From an uncultured Acidaminococcus sp. (GTDB lineage Bacteria; Bacillota; Negativicutes; Acidaminococcales; Acidaminococcaceae), in NCBI GenBank assembly GCA_900538365.1, contig UPXT01000057.1, forward strand, positions 1 to 13,658: a DNA stretch of 13,658 nt, given 5' to 3'. Under the pieces are notes generated by a model that worked only from the letters and a program-made list of their open reading frames with translations, made no database searches and was not told the origin of the DNA. Positions 1-6,136 of the stretch are shown here, in pieces. Each line of letters starts with the position of its first letter. Within the stretch, counting starts at the first letter, position 1. The position numbers and the translations under genes were made by a program.

Positions 1-55
1 ATTAAGCTGCAACACAATCTTATATGGGTCTCCCGAGAAAATGTTGACACATACC
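1..55 (+). repeat. Direct repeat copy 1 (left), possible mobile-element end
   Basis: These 55 bases match 4431-4483 in the same orientation, with about 44 of 53 aligned bases identical and one 2-base gap. Shared cores are GACACATACC at the right end, CGAGAAAA and ACAATCTTAT. Similarity stops at the same base in both copies (after ATACC), with unrelated sequence beyond. Read on the minus strand, each copy begins GGTATGTGTCA, which would suit the terminus of an insertion sequence or small dispersed element. That identity is inference, since no transposase is visible. The copy runs off the left edge, so its full length is unknown. Confidence 0.6.
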
Positions 56-682
56 GTTGTGGGGGCTGTACCTTACAGATTCACGAATGATGTTAAAATA
101 GATTACCCTGAGTATAGCGAACTTCTTCCAAAGTCAAATGATTATAGAACAAATGTATTTACTGATTTGCACAATAAATTGTTTTTTGATGAACCAATAA
201 ATGGAAAACCGTGTGTGAAAATATATGGAATTCTTAATAAAAAGAGGGTTAGCCTTTGGATTAGTAATAAATATATGGAAACAGATGCGAAAAATTTTAA
301 AAAGTTTAAATTACTTCTTTCAAAAGCCGTAAAGTCAGGTAAATTTGGAGAAGATTTGCCCGACACTATTATAGCAAAACCTTTAGAAGGTCATACACAG
401 TCGTTTATTTCTCTAGGCTGTTGCTCTACAAAAGAAGAAATTGAAAATTTACAAAGATATACTAAAACTAAATTTTTTAGGGCAATGTTAAGCGTACTAA
501 AACGGACACAAGATCTGAGTGCATCAAAATTTGATTATGTTCCCATGCAAGACTTTACGCCTTCTTCGGATATCGATTGGTCCCAGTCTGTTCATGACAT
601 CGATTTGCAGCTTTATCAGAAATATGGACTTGACGAAACGGAAATCGAATTCATCGAAAGCCATGTAAAGGAGATGAAGTGA
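41..682 (+). CDS. Eco57I-type adenine-specific DNA methyltransferase, C-terminal (target-recognition) part, 5' incomplete or truncated
   Basis: The 213-residue frame resembles the C-terminal half of Eco57I-type restriction-modification methylases. Recognisable stretches are KSGKFGEDLPDTIIAKP (98-114), GHTQSFISLG (117-126), TKTKFFRAMLSVLKRTQD (141-158), YVPMQDFTPSSDIDW (166-180) and the ending QLYQKYGLDETEIEFIE (190-206). In this family the region holds the DNA target-recognition domain. The catalytic NPPY motif and SAM-binding motifs are absent from what is visible. The ATG at 41 has no good ribosome binding site, and the same frame is open back to base 2, so the gene either continues left of the window or was cut at base 55, where the direct repeat ends. 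The first 500 bases are clearly AT-richer than the rest, as is common in target-recognition regions. The stop lies one base before the start of the restriction gene, implying co-transcription. Family assignment is fairly sure; whether the gene works is unknown. Confidence 0.72.
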   Translation: MLTHTVVGAVPYRFTNDVKIDYPEYSELLPKSNDYRTNVFTDLHNKLFFDEPINGKPCVKIYGILNKKRVSLWISNKYMETDAKNFKKFKLLLSKAVKSGKFGEDLPDTIIAKPLEGHTQSFISLGCCSTKEEIENLQRYTKTKFFRAMLSVLKRTQDLSASKFDYVPMQDFTPSSDIDWSQSVHDIDLQLYQKYGLDETEIEFIESHVKEMK

Positions 683-683
683 C

Positions 684-3600
684 GTGACGCCTCAAATTAA
701 ATCCTTTGAACGAGTTGTTCCTATGATTTATGCCTATACGACGCCGACCGTTACGTCAAATGCGGGATGGGTCAAAATCGGTTACACGGAAAAGCAAACC
801 GTGGAAAAACGGATTAACCAGCAGACGCACACGGCTTCGATTCCTTATGAACTGGAGTGGCAGGATAATGCCCTTTTCAAGGATGGGTCAGGAAAATCTT
901 TTACGGATCATGATTTCCATCAATATCTGGAAGTCCAAAAAGGCATTGAACGTCGTCCTAAGACAGAATGGTTCCAGATTGATGTGGCAAAATCCTTGGA
1001 ATATTTCATGCAATTTGCGCTCTGCAAAGATGAACCGACGCAGCAGGGCAGCACCTATGAACTGCGTCAGGAACAGCAGGATGCCGTAGCAAAGACCAAA
1101 GCCTATTTTGAAAAGGGGGGCACGGAATTTCTCTGGAATGCAAAACCCCGTTTTGGGAAGACTCTTACTTGCTATGATTTGATTCGGCAGATGGGATTCC
1201 AAAAGGTTCTCATCGTTACAAATCGGCCGGCCATTGCAAACTCCTGGGCAGAAGACTTTAATAAATTTATCGGTTGGCGCGGAAAGCTTCGCTTCGTTTC
1301 GGATACGGATGCTCTCAAGGGCAAGAAAGGAGTCTATACACGGGAAGCCTATCTTGACGCGGAAAGCCGCCTTCCGGAAGGAAAATCCCATGGTATGGTT
1401 GCCTTTGAATCCCTCCAAGGGTTAAAAGGGTCCGTTTATTTTGGAGGCAACTACCAGAAGCTTGAATGGATGGCCAAATCCTATAATGACTTAAAGGGTA
1501 TAACGCATCATGGCATCGATTTCGACCTTCTTGTCATTGACGAGGCACAGGAAGGCATTGATACAATCCGTACGGAGCATGCCTTTGAAAATATCAGCCG
1601 AAAACATACGCTTTATCTATCGGGCACACCATTTAAGGCTCTTGCTTCCGGACAGTTTTCGGAAAACCAGATCTATAACTGGTCCTATGCGGACGAGCAG
1701 GAACGAAAGGCATTCTGGCAGAGCGATGACTATAATCCCTATGAAGTTTTGCCGCAGCTTTCCATGTACACGTACCAGATTTCTGGTATGATCCAGGAAA
1801 AACTTGAACGAGGCGTGGACCTTGAAAATGAGGATGGTGCCGTCGATTATGCCTTTGACCTCAATGAATTTTTCCTCACGAAAGGAACGGGGGAGAGTGC
1901 CCATTTTGTTCACGAAGAAGAGGTCAAGAAATTTCTTCGCTCTCTTACATCCAATGAAAAATATCCTTTCTCTACGCCGACACTGCGCAAGGAACTGGCT
2001 CATACTCTTTGGATGCTGAACCGCGTCGACAGCTGCAAGACCCTTGCCCGCATGATGAAGAGTGATGAGTTCAAGGATATCTTTGGCGAATATGAAATTA
2101 TCGTCGCTGCCGGTGATGGCAAACTTTCAGAAGATGAGGAAACAGAAAAAGCCTTTGACCGCGTGAAAAAAGCCATTGCGGAGCACGAAAAGACGATTAC
2201 CCTCTCTGTGGGGCAGCTTACGGTCGGCGTGACCATCCCGGAATGGTCAGGCGTTCTCATGCTGTGCAACTTGAAGAGTCCTTCGAGTTATATGCAGGCT
2301 GCATTCCGTGCGCAAAATCCCTGCATGATTCGGGTGGGGTCAGAACAGTTCCGTAAGGAACGAGCTTATATCTTTGACTTTGACCCGGCTCGTACGCTTA
2401 TCATCTTTGACGAATTTGCCAATAACCTTCTTTCAAGTACGACCAATGGGGGTGGAACGGCGGAAGAGCGCAAAGAAAATATTCAAAAACTTCTTAATTT
2501 CTTCCCTGTCCTTGGCGAAGATGCAGAAGGAAAGATGGTCGAACTTGATGCTGCTGCCGTCCTTACCATTCCAAGACGGCTTAAGAGTCTTGAAGTTGTG
2601 CGCCGCGGCTTTATGTCTAACTTCCTTTTTCAAAATATCAGCAATGTCTTTGGTGCGCCGGGCACGGTTCGGGAAATCTTGGAAAAACTGACCCCGGCCA
2701 AAGAGGAAAATCCGAATAAGGAAAAGGCCGCTTTGGATCCTGACGAAGATATCTCTCTTGACGATACAGGAAATGTTGTTGTTCCAGAGGAAATTGTCAT
2801 CGGAAAGAGCAATGAACTTTTTGGGAATAAAATCTATGCAGCTCCGGAAGCGGTGGAAGAAGCAACGAGCGGTCTCAGCAAAGATCCTTTCCACATCGAC
2901 AATACGTTCCATAAAGTGCAAGATGCGGTGCAAAAGCAAATCAAGAAGGAAGTCATCGATGTAGCAAACGAAAATTATCAGCTTAAATCGAGAGCGGCGA
3001 AACAGGTCGAAAAGGCGGTCAATGAGCATATTTCTCGAGAAATTGAGCGTATCAAAACGGATACTCATCAGAAAATTGCCGTTGCAAACGCTGAGTTTGA
3101 AAAGCGCAAAGCAGAAAGCACAACGTCTGAAGAGATGGAATCAGCGAGTGTCGACTACCATAATACGCTGGATGAACTTGTGGCCAGTGCTGGTGAATCC
3201 TTGAAGTCTGCAACAGAAACCATCTTTAAAGAAAACCAGAAGAATGTGGTTGAACAGATGGAAAAATTAAAGGCCGAAGAGAAAAAATCTGATTCTGAAG
3301 ATTGGTCAAGAGCCCGTCTCCGGGGATTCTGCCGCAGTATTCCAAGCTTTGTCATGGCTTACGGTGATGAAAACCTAACCCTTGCCAATTTTGATGATTA
3401 CACAGAAGACGATGTATTTAAAGAAGTAACGGGCATGTCGGAAGAAGACTTCCGATATCTCCGTGATGGCGGTGACCGAATCAGTGAAAACACCGGTAAA
3501 TTGGAACACTTTGAAGGGAATTTGTTTAACGAGGTCGTATTCAATGACTCCATCAAGGAATTCCTGAAGAAGAAAAAGGAACTTGCTAACTACTTCGATG

Positions 3601-4043
3601 AAAGTAAGGATGAAGATATTTTTGACTATATTCCTCCGCAAAAAACGAACCAGATCTTTACCCCGAAAAAGGTCGTAAAGGATATGGTAGACCTCCTGGA
3701 AAAAGAAAATCCCGGATGTTTTGATGATCCGAATAAAACGTTTGCGGATCTTTACATGAAGTCCGGTCTTTTCATTACAGAAATTGTCAAGCGACTTTTC
3801 CGGTCGCCGAAGATGAAGCAGCTCTATCCGGACGATAAAGCGCGCATTGAGCATATCCTGCGCAAACAGGTTTATGGCATGGCGCCAACGCGCATCATCT
3901 ATCTCATTGCAACCAACTATATCCTTGGGTTTGATGAAACGCTGAAACTGGAAACGAAGAATTTTGTCCAAGCCGATGCTGCGGAAGCATCGAAAGATGG
4001 CACGCTGGGAGAACTGTGCCGAGAGTCGTTCAATTTGAAGTAA
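684..4043 (+). CDS. GIY-YIG / SF2 helicase restriction protein with C-terminal methyltransferase-like half-domain
   Basis: This 1119-residue protein is probably the DNA-translocating and cleaving subunit of a restriction system. Residues 13-105 look like a GIY-YIG (T5orf172-like) nuclease: IYAYTT near 15, GWVKIGYT at 28-35, R43 and a likely catalytic E95 in TEWF. An SF2 helicase follows: motif I PRFGKT (155-160), DEAQ (286-289), SGTP (313-316), a motif V-like stretch GQLTVGVTIPEWS (510-522) and motif VI QAAFRAQNP (538-546). Residues about 740-870 are charged and helical, probably a coiled coil. From about 985 the sequence resembles the start of an N6-adenine methyltransferase (QIFTPKKVV, 990-998), but the usual DPxCGSG motif I reads DLYMKSG (1022-1028) and the protein ends before any NPPY. 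The start is GTG, supported by AAAGGAG at 667-673, ten bases upstream; ATG at 723 would cut into the nuclease domain. It lies one base after the methylase fragment. Domain calls are strong; the exact restriction type is not settled. Confidence 0.85.
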   Translation: MTPQIKSFERVVPMIYAYTTPTVTSNAGWVKIGYTEKQTVEKRINQQTHTASIPYELEWQDNALFKDGSGKSFTDHDFHQYLEVQKGIERRPKTEWFQIDVAKSLEYFMQFALCKDEPTQQGSTYELRQEQQDAVAKTKAYFEKGGTEFLWNAKPRFGKTLTCYDLIRQMGFQKVLIVTNRPAIANSWAEDFNKFIGWRGKLRFVSDTDALKGKKGVYTREAYLDAESRLPEGKSHGMVAFESLQGLKGSVYFGGNYQKLEWMAKSYNDLKGITHHGIDFDLLVIDEAQEGIDTIRTEHAFENISRKHTLYLSGTPFKALASGQFSENQIYNWSYADEQERKAFWQSDDYNPYEVLPQLSMYTYQISGMIQEKLERGVDLENEDGAVDYAFDLNEFFLTKGTGESAHFVHEEEVKKFLRSLTSNEKYPFSTPTLRKELAHTLWMLNRVDSCKTLARMMKSDEFKDIFGEYEIIVAAGDGKLSEDEETEKAFDRVKKAIAEHEKTITLSVGQLTVGVTIPEWSGVLMLCNLKSPSSYMQAAFRAQNPCMIRVGSEQFRKERAYIFDFDPARTLIIFDEFANNLLSSTTNGGGTAEERKENIQKLLNFFPVLGEDAEGKMVELDAAAVLTIPRRLKSLEVVRRGFMSNFLFQNISNVFGAPGTVREILEKLTPAKEENPNKEKAALDPDEDISLDDTGNVVVPEEIVIGKSNELFGNKIYAAPEAVEEATSGLSKDPFHIDNTFHKVQDAVQKQIKKEVIDVANENYQLKSRAAKQVEKAVNEHISREIERIKTDTHQKIAVANAEFEKRKAESTTSEEMESASVDYHNTLDELVASAGESLKSATETIFKENQKNVVEQMEKLKAEEKKSDSEDWSRARLRGFCRSIPSFVMAYGDENLTLANFDDYTEDDVFKEVTGMSEEDFRYLRDGGDRISENTGKLEHFEGNLFNEVVFNDSIKEFLKKKKELANYFDESKDEDIFDYIPPQKTNQIFTPKKVVKDMVDLLEKENPGCFDDPNKTFADLYMKSGLFITEIVKRLFRSPKMKQLYPDDKARIEHILRKQVYGMAPTRIIYLIATNYILGFDETLKLETKNFVQADAAEASKDGTLGELCRESFNLK

Positions 4044-4044
4044 A

Positions 4045-4083
4045 AGAATGTGGCCTCACCCAAAGGGGGAGAGGCCATGTTTA
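4045..4083 (+). terminator. Hairpin after the restriction gene, weak intrinsic terminator
   Basis: TGGCCTC (4051-4057) pairs with GAGGCCA (4071-4077), then an A-A mismatch and a CCC/GGG stem around an AAAGG loop, two bases after the TAA stop region. AT and GT pairs extend the base outward. The downstream bases are TGTTTAATG, so the U-tract is poor. It may stop transcription weakly or protect the 3' end. Confidence 0.45.
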
Positions 4084-4227
4084 ATGTGGGGGAATCTTCC
4101 TTCCTAAGCGTAACATGTTTCTTTGTAGGGGATAAATAATCCATGCAAAATAAAGGAAGGTCTCCCATGGAATCAAGTGATCTCTCATCAAAATAATAAG
4201 GGGGCTAAGAACGAATTTAAAATGGAA

Positions 4228-4302
4228 AAGGTCCTCTGGACCTTCCTCCGCTAAGGCGGCAGAACCTGTTGTAGGAAACAATGGGGTCTGCCGCCTTAGC
4301 GG
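4228..4302. repeat. Two adjacent inverted repeats: a short hairpin and a long hairpin
   Basis: AAGGTCC (4228-4234) pairs with GGACCTT (4238-4244) around TCT. Three bases later, a 16-base arm at 4248-4263 is the exact reverse complement of 4287-4302. The inner part goes on pairing after one A-G mismatch (CC/GG, two G-T pairs, TTGT/ACAA), leaving the loop AGGAA at 4273-4277. That makes about 24 of 25 positions paired. There is no T-tract on the + side (GATTTAAC follows), so an ordinary intrinsic terminator is not favoured. A small mobile palindromic element or a stable RNA are alternatives. Confidence 0.7.
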
Positions 4303-4430
4303 CGATTTAACTAGAATTTGGGACAGGCTAAAAATCCCCCGCCATGCATAAGGGGCTGGAGAAATCGGTAAGGTGCTATGGGACGGGTAAGAGCAGCCAT
4401 AGGAAACGTAGGCTCCATTTTCCGCATGTA

Positions 4431-4483
4431 ATGAGGCTGCAGGACAATCTTATGGGGCTTTCGAGAAAACGCTGACACATACC
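4431..4483 (+). repeat. Direct repeat copy 2 (right), upstream of mlaE
   Basis: This is the partner of bases 1-55, also ending ...GACACATACC. In this copy the codon matching ATG 41 reads ACG and the frame has a stop, so the copy is non-coding. It lies just before the T-rich run and promoter of mlaE. Together the two copies bracket the whole restriction-modification segment. Confidence 0.6.
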
Positions 4484-4521
4484 AGACCTATTTTTTCATT
4501 ATTTTTTTCCTCAAAATGCGG

Positions 4522-4527
4522 TATAAT
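4522..4527 (+). promoter_or_regulatory. Likely -10 element of the mlaEFD promoter
   Basis: A perfect TATAAT lies 60 bases before the mlaE start. The matching -35 position (4499-4504, TTATTT, 17-base spacer) is weak and sits in a T-rich run. Transcription would start near 4534. It is the best promoter candidate for the three mla genes. Confidence 0.55.
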
Positions 4528-4547
4528 ATTAAAATGATTTCTAAGTA

Positions 4548-4570
4548 TGCAGAACACCTGCGTTTCTGCA
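4548..4570 (+). promoter_or_regulatory. Hairpin in the mlaE leader next to the ribosome binding site
   Basis: TGCAGAA (4548-4554) pairs with TTCTGCA (4564-4570) around a 9-base loop. The stem ends two bases before AAAGGAG (4573-4579), the mlaE ribosome binding site. It may influence transcript stability or translation; no known riboswitch class is recognised. Confidence 0.4.
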
Positions 4571-4586
4571 ATAAAGGAGTTACGTC

Positions 4587-5369
4587 ATGGGACTTAAGAC
4601 AATCTGTGCCTATCTGGGCTGCCGGGCTGTTTACGCCTTTCGGGCGACAGGACGCATTATGAACCTTTTTTTTGCGACCTGTGGGGCCCTTTCCAAGGCC
4701 ACACCGCGGGAAGTCCTGCGTCAGATGGCAAAGCTTGGGGCAGACTCCCTGCCCATTGTAAGCATGACGAGTATGTGCACGGGCATGGTCCTATCCGTTC
4801 AGACAGCAAAGGAATTTGTCCGTTTTGGTGCGGCTGATTCCGTCGGCGGCATTGTGGCCATCGCCATGGCCCGCGAGCTTGCACCCATTCTTGCCGGTGT
4901 CGTTGTGGCCGGCCGGATTGGGGCCGCCATTGCTGCTGAAATCGGCACGATGAAGGTCACGGAACAAATCGATGCCCTGCGCGTCATGGCGACCAGCCCT
5001 ACCCAGTATCTTGTGGCCCCGCGGTTTCTTGCCATTGTGCTCATGATGCCCGTCTTGGTTATCTACGCCAACCTTGTTGGTGATATCGGCGGCGGACTTG
5101 TCGCAATGAACTATGCCGGAATCGGGAGCCATATGTTCATCGAATCCATTCGTGGCTTCGTTGAATCCTGGGACTTGATAGGCGGTCTCATCAAAGGCGC
5201 CGTTTTTGGGGCTATCATCGCCGTCATCGGCTGCCATAAGGGCCTTAACGCTCAGCAAGGGGCCGAAGGGGTTGGCAAGGCTACAACGGCATCGGTTGTT
5301 CTTTCCATTATCCTGATCTTTATCTTCAACTATTTTCTCTCCGTTATTTTGTACGTCCATGGAGGCTGA
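4587..5369 (+). CDS. mlaE: MlaE-type phospholipid ABC transporter permease
   Basis: The protein is the inner-membrane permease of the Mla phospholipid transport complex. It has 260 residues, the usual family length. The MlaE family signature is clear: RELAPILAGVVVAGRIG (96-112) followed by AAEIGTMKVTEQIDALR (116-132), and GCHKGLNAQQGAEGVG (215-230) before the last membrane segment (about 234-257). Hydrophobic segments also lie near 54-72, 85-112, 146-175 and 198-216, with an amphipathic N-terminus as in the family. ATG 4587 is preceded by AAAGGAG seven bases upstream. It is the first gene of a tight mlaE-mlaF-mlaD set, and its last codons contain the mlaF ribosome binding site, so translation of the two is probably coupled. 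No MlaB (STAS) gene is present in the window. Confidence 0.96.
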   Translation: MGLKTICAYLGCRAVYAFRATGRIMNLFFATCGALSKATPREVLRQMAKLGADSLPIVSMTSMCTGMVLSVQTAKEFVRFGAADSVGGIVAIAMARELAPILAGVVVAGRIGAAIAAEIGTMKVTEQIDALRVMATSPTQYLVAPRFLAIVLMMPVLVIYANLVGDIGGGLVAMNYAGIGSHMFIESIRGFVESWDLIGGLIKGAVFGAIIAVIGCHKGLNAQQGAEGVGKATTASVVLSIILIFIFNYFLSVILYVHGG

Positions 5370-5370
5370 T

Positions 5371-6132
5371 ATGAGCGAAACGGTAATTGAATTTAAGGAT
5401 GTGGATATGTCCTTTGGGGACAAGACAGTCCTTGACCATGTATCCTTTTCCGTCGAAAAAGGGGAGACCGTTGCCATTATCGGCCCGAGCGGCACGGGCA
5501 AAAGCACGACCTTGAAACTTCTGATTGGGCTTCTTGAGCCGTTGGGGGGCAGTGTTCGTATAAAAGGCCGTGAGGTCAACCACTTTACGGAAAAACAGTG
5601 GAACGACCTGCGCCTTCACATGGGGATGGTTTTCCAGTATTCCGCCCTTTTCGATTTCCTGACCGTGGAAGAAAACGTGGCCTTTGGACTTACGCAGCAT
5701 ACCCACATGCTCACAGACGATATCAAACTGCGGGTAAGAAATCTCCTTTCGTCCGTAGGACTTTCCGGAAACGAAAAAGCCTATCCCGCCGAGCTTTCTG
5801 GAGGAATGAAAAAACGCGTCGGCTTAGCCCGCGCCCTTGCCCTTGATCCTGAGATCATTCTTTACGATGAACCTACAGCTGGCCTTGACCCCATCATGGC
5901 GGCAAACATCAGTCAGCTGATCCTTGATACCAAACGCAAGCGGGGGATCACGTCCATCCTTGTGACCCACGATATGGCGTCAGCTTTTCTTTGTGCGGAC
6001 CGGATCCTCATGCTTGATCATGGGAAGATTGTCTTTTCCGGTACGGTCCACGAAGCCCGTCATACGGATCAGCCGCTTGTCAAGGCGTTCATCCGCAGTG
6101 ACCTATTTGAAGATTCCCCAACAAAGGAGTGA
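5371..6132 (+). CDS. mlaF: MlaF-type ABC transporter ATPase
   Basis: This cytoplasmic ATPase would power lipid transport through MlaE and MlaD. With the start at ATG 5371 it has 253 residues, close to the family norm. The nucleotide-binding motifs are complete: Walker A GPSGTGKST (38-46), Q-loop Q89, signature LSGGMKKR (142-149), Walker B IILYDEP (162-168) with E167, D-loop GLDP (171-174) and switch H200. The LSGGM form of the signature is typical of Mla/Mkl ATPases. An ATG at 5359 would add four residues, but GGAGG at 5361-5365 lies inside that extension and is well placed for 5371. The gene starts one base after the mlaE stop and ends four bases before the mlaD start, which supports one operon and equimolar synthesis. 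Confidence 0.96.
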   Translation: MSETVIEFKDVDMSFGDKTVLDHVSFSVEKGETVAIIGPSGTGKSTTLKLLIGLLEPLGGSVRIKGREVNHFTEKQWNDLRLHMGMVFQYSALFDFLTVEENVAFGLTQHTHMLTDDIKLRVRNLLSSVGLSGNEKAYPAELSGGMKKRVGLARALALDPEIILYDEPTAGLDPIMAANISQLILDTKRKRGITSILVTHDMASAFLCADRILMLDHGKIVFSGTVHEARHTDQPLVKAFIRSDLFEDSPTKE

Positions 6133-6136
6133 AACC

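Larger units (their letters stand above)
4044..4586. other. Gene-free interval between the restriction locus and mlaE
   Basis: No open frame here has both a ribosome binding site and recognisable content; short frames on either strand look like chance. In order it holds a terminator-like hairpin (4045-4083), unassigned AT-rich sequence (4084-4220), two hairpins (4228-4244 and 4248-4302), a stretch with further pairing potential (CTATGG at about 4376 with CCATAG at about 4397; GCAGCC at about 4393 with GGCTGC at 4435-4440), direct repeat copy 2 (4431-4483), a T-rich run (about 4490-4508) and the mlaE promoter and leader. The mixture suggests the debris of insertion or recombination beside the restriction locus, or an unrecognised structured RNA at about 4320-4483. 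Neither is shown. Confidence 0.6.

Noticed and set aside
44..72. TTGACA at 44-49 as a promoter -35 for the methylase fragment
   Set aside because: At 17 bases downstream the hexamer is TGTACC, a poor -10, and the motif lies inside the direct repeat, where the other copy has CTGACA.
684..725. ATG 723 as the start of the restriction protein
   Set aside because: GTG 684 has AAAGGAG at the right distance, while 723 has no comparable site and would start at the first strand of the nuclease domain.
4044..4586. Small coding frames in the gap, including ATG 4166 and minus-strand frames at 4081-4281
   Set aside because: They are short, lack conserved-looking content and overlap hairpins; no support as genes.
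5993..6136. Longer MlaD start adding 48 residues
   Set aside because: The extension overlaps mlaF in another frame and has no membrane-protein character; ATG 6137 has a good ribosome binding site and starts just before the membrane anchor.
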